From the NCBI GenBank assembly GCA_919901855.1, contig CAKKQC010000060.1, positions 92,002 through 116,345 of the forward strand: a DNA stretch of 24,344 nucleotides, written 5' to 3'. A program made the translations under genes and the position numbers. Shown piece after piece: positions 8,386 through 14,214 of the stretch (positions are counted from its first letter, which is position 1; each line of letters opens with the position of its first letter). Source of the DNA: a bacterium. Its GTDB lineage: Bacteria; Oederibacteriota; CAKKQC01. Below the pieces are notes generated by a model. That model saw only the letters and a program-made list of their open reading frames with translations. It was not told where the DNA came from and ran no database searches.

Positions 8386-8762
8386 CGCGAGGCTTCGGCC
8401 GCGGCGGCTGACAGGCCATACCAGCGACCCATCTTGAGGCTGCGGCGGCGCGGATCCACCGTGATCCCGAGGATCTCCAGCGACTCGGCACCAAGCAAGA
8501 CCTCGCCACGCGGCGAGATAAACACCGTGACTGGAGCTTCACGTCCGTCCACCTTGACAAGCGCGGTGGCGACGCCGAACTGCCCGATCCGGCCGTCCGC
8601 AAGATGAACAGGGCGGGTGAACGAGGCCCGGAGTCCCACCCGCTTCGCGAGGTCGCGCGGAATCACCGTGTACGACGCGCCGGTGTCCACCATCGCCTCG
8701 GTCCTGAGGGACTTCCGCTTCGGCGTGGCGCGGATGCCGATGGGGAGGCGGATGATTCCCAT
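8382..8762 (-). CDS. Retropepsin-like (clan AA) aspartic protease, small
   Basis: This is a 126-aa cytosolic protein with no signal peptide. It carries the DTGAS motif (D26-T27-G28) preceded by a hydrophobic strand (EAMV), and later the LLGAESLEILGITVDP segment typical of bacterial and archaeal retropepsin-like proteins. At this length it would have to act as a homodimer, each subunit giving one catalytic aspartate, as in retroviral proteases. Physiological substrates of these small bacterial enzymes are mostly unknown. ATG 8762 is chosen because family similarity begins right there and a TATACT box ends 6 nt upstream. The frame stays open further upstream, but that part is antisense to the MATE gene. 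The gene diverges from the MATE gene with 58 bp between start codons. Confidence 0.82.
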   Translation of the reverse strand: MGIIRLPIGIRATPKRKSLRTEAMVDTGASYTVIPRDLAKRVGLRASFTRPVHLADGRIGQFGVATALVKVDGREAPVTVFISPRGEVLLGAESLEILGITVDPRRRSLKMGRWYGLSAAAAEASR

Positions 8763-8768
8763 AAAGTT

Positions 8769-8774
8769 AGTATA
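8769..8774 (-). promoter_or_regulatory. -10 box for the aspartic protease gene (leaderless type)
   Basis: TATACT on the minus strand, five of six matches, lies 6 nt before ATG 8762, so the predicted transcript begins at the A of the start codon. A TTGGCA lies upstream (8789-8794), but a 14-bp spacing is too short for a normal -35. Confidence 0.55.
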
Positions 8775-8789
8775 CGCCGAGTGGCCTCT

Positions 8790-8799
8790 GCCAATTGGC
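8790..8799. promoter_or_regulatory. Perfect 10-bp palindrome between divergent promoters
   Basis: GCCAATTGGC is a perfect inverted repeat near the middle of the 58-bp gap between the protease and MATE start codons. It covers the region upstream of both -10 boxes. It could be an operator for a dimeric regulator acting on both genes, or chance; no regulator gene is adjacent. Confidence 0.35.
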
Positions 8800-8808
8800 T
8801 GTAGCGCG

Positions 8809-8814
8809 TATAAT
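8809..8814 (+). promoter_or_regulatory. -10 box for the MATE exporter gene (leaderless type)
   Basis: A perfect TATAAT ends 6 nt before ATG 8821. With standard -10 geometry the transcript starts at the ATG itself. No good -35 and no ribosome site are visible between the box and the start. Confidence 0.65.
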
Positions 8815-8820
8815 TCCCTG

Positions 8821-10194
8821 ATGAACGAACGGCACGCGGCGCATGGCCGCCGGGTCGCGCTCCTCACGAGCGGCAGCCTCACCAAGGCGATCTTCACGAT
8901 CGCCCTGCCCATCATGATCGCCAACACCTTCGGCGTCGCCATGGAGCTGGCCAACGCCTTCTTCCTCGGCCGGGTCGGGTCCGACGCCCTCGCCGCCGTC
9001 ATCATGGCCGGGGCCATCGTGTTCTTCATCATGACCTTCGGCGCCGGCCTCGGGATCGGGACCGTGGCCCTCGTCGCCCGTGCCTACGGCGAGCGCAACT
9101 ACCGGAAGGGCGAGCACATCGGCGCGCAATCCATGGTCCTCGGGATCATTCTCTCCGTGGCAATGGGGGCGATGGGCTTCCTCCTCACCCCGGAGCTTCT
9201 CGCCCTGATGGGAGCGAAGGGCCCCGTGCACGACATGGCCACGACCTACCTGCGGATCGCGTTCGCCGGGCTGCCGTTCATGATCTTCATGTTCCAGGCG
9301 GGCGCGGTCTTCCAGGGAGCCGGGGACACGATCACGCCGACCAAGATCTCGGCCTTCGCCACCATCCTCAACATCGTGTTCGATCCGATCATGATCTTCG
9401 GCCTCCTCGGCTTCCCCGCTCTCGGCGTGACCGGGGCCGCGATCTCGTCGCTTACCGCGCGCGTCATCGGGTGCGCGCTCATGGTCCGCGTCATCGTCAG
9501 CGGCAAGCACGCGGTCCGGCTCAGACGGTCGTCATTCGACCTGGACTGGGGCGTCATGAAGAGGATATTCATGGTCGGGTTCCCGGGCGCCATCCAGATG
9601 ATGCTGCGGAGCTCGTCGTTCCTCGTCATGACCGGGCTGGCGGCTATGTTCGGCCACGTCGTTATCGCCGCCTTCGGGGTCGGGAACCGGCTCTTCGGGA
9701 TCTTCCTCCTGCCGGGATTCGGGTTCGGCGCTGCCTCGTCGACGATCGTCGGCCAGAACCTCGGGGCGAAGAATCCCGCCCGGGCCGAGCGGGGCGTCTT
9801 CCTGATCGTCGCCTACTACATGAGCCTTATCCTTGCCGTCGCCATCCCGCTCTTCATCTTCTCCCGGCAGGTCGCTTGGGTTTTCAACCACGAGGAGAGT
9901 TTCGTCGCGCTGACCTCGGAAGTCATCCGGTTCGTCGCCGCCGGCGCCGTCTTCCTGCCGTTCGGCATGATCTTCGCCCAGGCCCTGCAAGGCGCGGGGG
10001 CGACCGTCACCCCCATGATCGTGACCGCGGTCACGCTCTACGGAGTCCAGCTCCCGCTGGCGTGGTACCTCTCGACCCATGCCGGATGGGGCGCGCGCGG
10101 GGTGTGGACGGCGAACATTATCTCGGGGCTCGTGAACGCGCTCCTGATGTCGTGGATGTTCCTCCGGGGGGACTGGAAGCGGACGAGAGTCTAG
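8821..10194 (+). CDS. MATE-family multidrug/cation antiporter
   Basis: This 457-aa integral membrane protein has the length and layout of the MATE family (twelve helices expected; many hydrophobic segments seen along the chain). Family-typical stretches include IFTIALPIMIANTFGV at the first helix, GAVFQGAGDTITPTK in the first half, and the matching LQGAGATVTPMIVT in the second half, reflecting the internal two-fold repeat. MATE proteins expel drugs, organic cations or metabolites in exchange for Na+ or H+ across the inner membrane. The ATG at 8821 is supported by the TATAAT box 6 nt upstream. A longer open frame reaching to 8617 is unlikely because it would cover the divergent promoters and run antisense through the protease gene. 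The end overlaps the convergent methyltransferase stop in CTAG. Confidence 0.93.
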   Translation: MNERHAAHGRRVALLTSGSLTKAIFTIALPIMIANTFGVAMELANAFFLGRVGSDALAAVIMAGAIVFFIMTFGAGLGIGTVALVARAYGERNYRKGEHIGAQSMVLGIILSVAMGAMGFLLTPELLALMGAKGPVHDMATTYLRIAFAGLPFMIFMFQAGAVFQGAGDTITPTKISAFATILNIVFDPIMIFGLLGFPALGVTGAAISSLTARVIGCALMVRVIVSGKHAVRLRRSSFDLDWGVMKRIFMVGFPGAIQMMLRSSSFLVMTGLAAMFGHVVIAAFGVGNRLFGIFLLPGFGFGAASSTIVGQNLGAKNPARAERGVFLIVAYYMSLILAVAIPLFIFSRQVAWVFNHEESFVALTSEVIRFVAAGAVFLPFGMIFAQALQGAGATVTPMIVTAVTLYGVQLPLAWYLSTHAGWGARGVWTANIISGLVNALLMSWMFLRGDWKRTRV

Positions 10195-10790
10195 CCGCTT
10201 CGCCGAAACACGCAGATGTGCTCGGCCATCCACATGAACGCGGGCTTGTCGACCTTCCACGTCTCCATCAGCACCCCGGTCTTGGGCCGGTCGTACGCGA
10301 ACCCGTGGGCGGCCAGCTTCGCGATCCAGTAGCGCTTGGGCTGTTCGTTCACGTGGCCGATCCCGCCCTGCCGCTCGGGCGCGTGGGAGAAGATGAGCAG
10401 GTCGCTGAACTTCCCCAGGTTGTCGAGGAAGACATCCACGGAAGTCTCGGGGATGTGCTCCGCGACCTCGAGGCAAAGGGTCAAATCGAAGGCGCCCCAG
10501 ACGTTCTCGAACGGCACCCGGAGGTCCCGGATCTCGACGGGCCCGGGGAACGACAGCTCGGGAGGCGGCACCACCCCATCGATCGAGACGACCTCGACGC
10601 CGAGGTCGCGGAAGAGCTTGCTGTAGACGCCCGAGCCCGAGCCGATGTCCGCTAGCCGCCGCGGCTCGAACTCCTTGAAGAGCGTCCCGGCGATGACCCG
10701 CGCTGAAGCCGTGTATTTCTCGTTCGGCGCGCCCCATTCCCGGAAGAAAGCCTCGCCGTAGAGCGCGGCGAGATCCGGGATGCCGGGCAT
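10191..10790 (-). CDS. Class I SAM-dependent methyltransferase
   Basis: This 199-aa protein has a Rossmann-type methyltransferase core: motif I LADIGSGSG, an acidic strand-2 end (VVSIDG), and FDLTLCLEVAEHIPE, which resembles the Methyltransf_11/23 families. It is soluble. The substrate is unknown; similar small enzymes methylate lipids, quinone precursors, sugars or other small molecules. The start ATG 10790 shares one base with the stop of the upstream MttB-like gene (TGATG), a coupled re-initiation signal, and the conserved region begins soon after. The frame stays open upstream but overlaps the MttB gene without family similarity. It is the last gene of the regulator-headed operon and ends tail-to-tail with the MATE gene. 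Confidence 0.85.
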   Translation of the reverse strand: MPGIPDLAALYGEAFFREWGAPNEKYTASARVIAGTLFKEFEPRRLADIGSGSGVYSKLFRDLGVEVVSIDGVVPPPELSFPGPVEIRDLRVPFENVWGAFDLTLCLEVAEHIPETSVDVFLDNLGKFSDLLIFSHAPERQGGIGHVNEQPKRYWIAKLAAHGFAYDRPKTGVLMETWKVDKPAFMWMAEHICVFRRSG

Positions 10791-12232
10791 CAGGCCTTCC
10801 CGAGCAGGTGGGCCTTCGCCTTCTCGTAGATCGCGCGCAGCTCCTTGAGCTGGGCGGCGGGCGCCACGTAGTCGAACGTGGCGATCAGCCGGTTGGCCTC
10901 GGCCTGCGCGGTCCGGATCTCGTCCGGGCGCCCGGCGCGCTCCCACTGGGCCCGGTTCATCCGGGGGTTCACCCGCGGCCGGTGGTACTGGGATCGCATG
11001 TTCGCCACCGTGCTCTCGTGGTCGCCGAAGACGCCGCCTTCCTTCACGACCTCGGCCACGACGCCGGCGAGTTCCTCGAGCCCGAGCCCCTCACCCGTGG
11101 AAACGCCCTGCACGATCCGGCGGGTGTGCGCCAGGATCTCGGCGTCGATGACGAGGAGCGCGGGGCTCCAGACTTCATCCAACGCGAGCATGCCGCCGGG
11201 CGAGAAGTGCGTCAGCCCGTAGATCGCGCCGAGCATCATGCTCCCGGCGTGGTCCGAAACCGCCTGGGCACCCGGGAGCGACGCGGTCGTGTGGATCAAC
11301 TTCTGGTCCGTTCGGCCCCCATAGTACTCGTGGACGTCCCGGTGCATGAGATCGAGGAGGTCCCACTCGGGCGTGCCGAAGACCATGACCCCGCTACCCA
11401 TGTCCGCGGGCTCAGGGTGGGGCCAGATCATGACGCCCGCCTTCGGGAGCAACTCGCGGACGATCGCAGCGTTGCCCAGGCACTCGGCGGCCGCGAGCGT
11501 GAACACGCCGATGGGATCGCACGGCCCGGTCATCCCCATGATCGGCATCGAGCCCACGCAGATGAACTCGACCTCGTTCCGGAAGTGCCAGATGATGTCG
11601 AGTTCCGCGCCACCGAAGATGAGCGGGCTTGGGCTCCAGATCGACCGGTTGAATCCGCGGCCGCATGCGCGGTTGAGTTCCCGGAAGACACCCGCCGTGT
11701 AGATGTCGAGGACGTCCGAGGACCCTCCCCCCTCGCGCGAGAACTCGGCGCCGATCATGAACTGGTCCAGCGGGATCAGGGGTGCGGGGACGTCCGTAGG
11801 CACCCCGGTCGTGGTCCCGGAGACGCCACGGTCGTGGAGCATGGCCACGAGCTTGGCCGACTCCACGACGTCCGCCCTGAGCATGGGGCGCAGCGCCGTC
11901 CCGTCCTTGTCCACGATCCAGGAAGCCCGGTCGTCGACGCCCAGCGTCAGGGGCGAGTCGGGATTGCGCTTCGGTGGCGGGGCGGCGTTCTCCCGCAGGG
12001 CCTTGAGCGTGGCCTCGGCCTTGGCTGCGGAGACCCGGATTCGGCCGTCATGGAGCGTGAACCCGTCCCGCTTCGCGATCGCCTCGCGCATCTCGGTGTG
12101 CTCGACCTGGATTCCGGTCTCCCCCAGCATCCGCACTCCCGCCGCGTACATGCGGTCGAGCGTGGCGCGGTCGAGGAGCCGGCTCGGTCCCGTGACCGGG
12201 TGGTGGACGGCGTTGGGGCGTTCAGCGGCCAT
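10790..12232 (-). CDS. MttB-superfamily (trimethylamine methyltransferase-like) protein without pyrrolysine
   Basis: This 480-aa protein resembles the MttB/COG5598 superfamily over its full length, including an N-terminal GVRMLGETGIQVEH-type helix and a glycine-rich barrel (VGSMPIMGMTGPCDPIGVFTLAAAE). The frame has no internal UAG, so it is a non-pyrrolysine member. Such members demethylate quaternary amines such as glycine betaine, handing the methyl to a corrinoid protein, though many are uncharacterised. No corrinoid protein or corrinoid reductase is in the window, so the partner must be elsewhere or the chemistry differs. It overlaps the preceding gene by 11 nt and the following methyltransferase by 1 nt (TGATG). 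A TATGAT box 5 nt upstream of ATG 12232 could give an internal promoter. Confidence 0.85.
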   Translation of the reverse strand: MAAERPNAVHHPVTGPSRLLDRATLDRMYAAGVRMLGETGIQVEHTEMREAIAKRDGFTLHDGRIRVSAAKAEATLKALRENAAPPPKRNPDSPLTLGVDDRASWIVDKDGTALRPMLRADVVESAKLVAMLHDRGVSGTTTGVPTDVPAPLIPLDQFMIGAEFSREGGGSSDVLDIYTAGVFRELNRACGRGFNRSIWSPSPLIFGGAELDIIWHFRNEVEFICVGSMPIMGMTGPCDPIGVFTLAAAECLGNAAIVRELLPKAGVMIWPHPEPADMGSGVMVFGTPEWDLLDLMHRDVHEYYGGRTDQKLIHTTASLPGAQAVSDHAGSMMLGAIYGLTHFSPGGMLALDEVWSPALLVIDAEILAHTRRIVQGVSTGEGLGLEELAGVVAEVVKEGGVFGDHESTVANMRSQYHRPRVNPRMNRAQWERAGRPDEIRTAQAEANRLIATFDYVAPAAQLKELRAIYEKAKAHLLGKA

Positions 12233-13418
12233 GCGCCATCATACCCGGCTTGACCGTAATCCGGTGGGCGGTGTCGGCTCCCAGCCGGCAGGGCTGTCCG
12301 TGCGCGACACAGTTGCCCGTTCCGGGCTCGATGGTCCCGAGATCCGCGAGCGGGACGGCGTCGCCGCGCAGCGGCTCCAGCTCGCGTCCCGCCGAATCCC
12401 GGGCGGAGACCCGGAAGGTCCAGTCGCCGCGGGGGATATCCCCCGCATCCAGTATCGCCGTCCACGCGTCGGCCAGATCTCCGGTGCCCTCGGCATGCCC
12501 GGGGTCCAGCCCGACCGCGGTTCCGTCAGCCCGGCGGAGCTCGACCGTGACCTGGCCCACGGGCACGCTGAACCGGAATGACGCGAGTCCCTGCGGGCCG
12601 GTGGCTCCGCGCGGCCACGCCACCGTGCCGCCAGTGCGGGTGAAGATCAGCCGGCCGGCGGGCAGGACCCCGTCGCGCGTCCACGATCCGTCGTACGCGG
12701 TGGCCGATCCCGTGAGCACGGTCACGCCGGTCAGCCGCGGCGGGCCGTTCTGGACCACGAACGCGATGTTCGCGTCCCCCCCGCCCTCGAAATCCGTCGT
12801 CCCGGGATTCCCGTCCACCTGGTACTCGCGCCAGCCCCCGGTGACGCGCAGGCGCTGGAAACCGTCGGCGAGCTCCGTGGTCGAGATTTGTCCGAGCACG
12901 ACGGGAATCCCGGTCCAGTCGGTCTGCCGCCGTTCGTCGAGCAGGATCCGGACCGGAACCGGAACGGAGCCCTGGGCGCCCTCGACGGAAACCGTCACCA
13001 CCGGGCGGACGTCGCTCCGCGGGATCAGCGTCGCCTTGAAGTAGACCGTGCCCTGGAAGGTGCAGGGCGTTTCGGCGCCGTTCCAACCCGCGGAGACGAG
13101 GACGAACCCGTGGTGAACGCCGTCCCACGACCAGTACTGGTCGCAGATCACGGGCCAGGGGTAGAGCTCGCCGGTCAGCGAGAACGTGGTCTCCATGAGC
13201 AGGAAGGCGTATGCCTCGAGGAACGGCTTCCCGTCCTCGTCCTTCGTCATCCGCCAGGCAAGCCGCGAGCCGCCGCCCCCCGGGGCGCGAGTCGCGCCGT
13301 AGCGGATCTGGCCGGCGCCCGACCACGTGGTGGCCGTGATCGCGGACGCAGGCGCCGGCGGCGCCGCGGCGCCCAGCGCGGAAACGACCAGCAGCGCGAC
13401 GGCCGGCGTCGCCACCAT
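12222..13418 (-). CDS. Exported protein of unknown function
   Basis: This 398-aa protein has a clear signal peptide (MVATPAVALLVVSALGAAAPPAPASA, cleavage probably after ASA). The mature part is rich in Thr, Gly, Val and aromatic residues in alternating strand-like patterns, suggesting an all-beta extracytoplasmic protein. A C-terminal section (DGTAVGLDPGHAEGTGDLADAW, then DWTFRVSARDSAGREL) resembles an Ig-like or FN3-like module, but I do not recognise a family. A few cysteines (near ICDQYW, TPCTF, NCVAHGQPCR) could form disulfides. The start overlaps the upstream regulator's stop by one base (TGATG), so expression is coupled to that regulator. This suggests, without proving it, a role in metal-limited or metal-replete envelope physiology. 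Confidence 0.75.
   Translation of the reverse strand: MVATPAVALLVVSALGAAAPPAPASAITATTWSGAGQIRYGATRAPGGGGSRLAWRMTKDEDGKPFLEAYAFLLMETTFSLTGELYPWPVICDQYWSWDGVHHGFVLVSAGWNGAETPCTFQGTVYFKATLIPRSDVRPVVTVSVEGAQGSVPVPVRILLDERRQTDWTGIPVVLGQISTTELADGFQRLRVTGGWREYQVDGNPGTTDFEGGGDANIAFVVQNGPPRLTGVTVLTGSATAYDGSWTRDGVLPAGRLIFTRTGGTVAWPRGATGPQGLASFRFSVPVGQVTVELRRADGTAVGLDPGHAEGTGDLADAWTAILDAGDIPRGDWTFRVSARDSAGRELEPLRGDAVPLADLGTIEPGTGNCVAHGQPCRLGADTAHRITVKPGMMAHGR
12238..12243 (-). promoter_or_regulatory. -10-like box before the MttB-like gene
   Basis: TATGAT on the minus strand, five of six matches, ends 5 nt before ATG 12232. It lies inside the end of the upstream coding region and could drive the two methyltransferase genes separately from the regulator. 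No -35 is seen. Confidence 0.4.
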
Positions 13419-14089
13419 CAGCGGACCCGGACGAGCCGCGCCAGGTCGGTCCCCACCCGGCGTCGCCGCGACCCGATCAGGATCGCGTGCGCGGTCCGTC
13501 CGGACCCCGGCCGGATCATCCGGACCCGGACTCCCGGCAGGAGGCCGAGGCGGGCCAGCGCCCTGAGCCGCCCCGCGCTGCGGTCGTCCACCCGGGCCAC
13601 GATCCCCCGGTCGCCTGCCGCCAGGTCGGAAAGGACGCGACCCTCCGCTCCGGCCGCCACCCCGCCGCCCCGGCGCGGGATCGGGTGGCCGTGGGGATCA
13701 CGGACGGCTCCCCCCAGCATCGCCTCGAGCCGCCCCTCGAGATCGTCGGACATGACGTGCTCGAGCCGCTCCGCCTCGGCGTGGACGCGATCGAGAGGCA
13801 GCCCGAGGCGCCGGGAGAGGTACAGTTCCCAGAGCCGGTGGTGGCGGACCACCTCGAGTGCGATCCGGCGGCCCCGGGGCGTCAACCGCACCCCGGCGTA
13901 CCGGGGGTGGGTCGCGAGGCCGAGCCGAACCAACCGGGCCAGCATGTTCGTGACGGACGGGGCCGCCACGCCGAGCGATGTCGCGAGCCGGCCGACGGTC
14001 GGGGGCTCCCCGGCCGACGAGAGCCGGTACAGGGCCTTGAGGTAGTCCTCGACGGCTTCGGTGGTGGCGAGACGCGCGTGCCTGGCCAT
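13418..14089 (-). CDS. DtxR/MntR-family metal-dependent regulator with C-terminal FeoA/SH3-like domain
   Basis: This 223-aa regulator has the three-part DtxR plan: winged helix (residues about 8-73, helix-turn-helix near TVGRLATSLGVAAPSVTNML), dimerisation domain (about 74-150, containing AERLEHVMSD), and an SH3/FeoA-like domain (about 155-223). The ancillary-site residues H84, E88 and H103 are conserved. In the main site, positions equivalent to DtxR Met10 and Cys102 are D15 and E107, followed by E110 and H111. That set is closer to the manganese regulator MntR, though the lysine at 18 replaces a second MntR ligand. Start ATG 14089 is supported by TACAAT 6 nt upstream; ATG 14107 would add six residues. 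It diverges from feoB with operator-like sites between and heads a four-gene operon. Confidence 0.92.
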   Translation of the reverse strand: MARHARLATTEAVEDYLKALYRLSSAGEPPTVGRLATSLGVAAPSVTNMLARLVRLGLATHPRYAGVRLTPRGRRIALEVVRHHRLWELYLSRRLGLPLDRVHAEAERLEHVMSDDLEGRLEAMLGGAVRDPHGHPIPRRGGGVAAGAEGRVLSDLAAGDRGIVARVDDRSAGRLRALARLGLLPGVRVRMIRPGSGRTAHAILIGSRRRRVGTDLARLVRVR

Positions 14090-14095
14090 TCGTCG

Positions 14096-14101
14096 ATTGT
14101 A
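14096..14101 (-). promoter_or_regulatory. -10 box for the DtxR-family regulator operon (leaderless type)
   Basis: TACAAT on the minus strand, five of six matches, ends 6 nt before ATG 14089, so the transcript would begin at the start codon. The expected -35 place has no good match. Confidence 0.55.
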
Positions 14102-14134
14102 CACCAAGCCGGGGCCGTGGACTCCGGCCTGGAG

Positions 14135-14148
14135 TTAGCCTGGCCTAA
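14135..14148. promoter_or_regulatory. DtxR-type operator-like site A
   Basis: TTAGCCTGGCCTAA has TTAG/CTAA arms around six bases and is close to the core of DtxR/IdeR boxes. It lies about 46-59 bp upstream of the predicted regulator start and just upstream of the feoB -35. It shares the outer arms and most of the centre with site B, 66 bp away. Confidence 0.6.
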
Positions 14149-14157
14149 TGAATGCTC

Positions 14158-14187
14158 TTGACGCGCGGCGGGACCGTGGTTCATAAT
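14158..14187 (+). promoter_or_regulatory. Promoter for feoB
   Basis: TTGACG (14158-14163), an 18-bp spacer and CATAAT (14182-14187) make a plausible sigma70 promoter. Predicted initiation near 14194 gives a short leader with GGGAAGAAG as the ribosome site, 6 nt before ATG 14207. Operator site B begins just downstream of the initiation point, where a bound repressor would block transcription. Confidence 0.6.
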
Positions 14188-14200
14188 GAACGGGAAGAAG

Positions 14201-14214
14201 TTAGCCATGGCTAA
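14201..14214. promoter_or_regulatory. DtxR-type operator-like site B, spanning the feoB start codon
   Basis: TTAGCCATGGCTAA is a perfect 14-bp palindrome with the ATG of feoB (14207-14209) at its centre. The TTAG-N6-CTAA layout matches site A and resembles the cores of DtxR, IdeR and related operators. The adjacent regulator gene makes autoregulation plus feo repression the natural reading. Confidence 0.65.

Noticed and set aside
4697-8762. Functional unit of ABC exporter plus aspartic protease (leader-peptide processing and export)
   Set aside because: The protease is convergent, not in the operon, is retropepsin-like rather than a C39-type peptidase, and no peptide precursor gene is visible.
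8617-8820. N-terminal extension of the MATE protein by 68 codons
   Set aside because: It would run antisense through the protease coding region and across both -10 boxes; family similarity begins after ATG 8821.
10790-12232. Pyrrolysine-encoding UAG in the MttB-like gene
   Set aside because: The reading frame is complete without any internal UAG, and no pyl genes are in the window.
10808-12253. Plus-strand open frame of about 480 codons opposite the MttB-like gene
   Set aside because: Composition is Arg/Asp/His/Pro-biased without recognisable domains, and the minus strand has a clear full-length family match.
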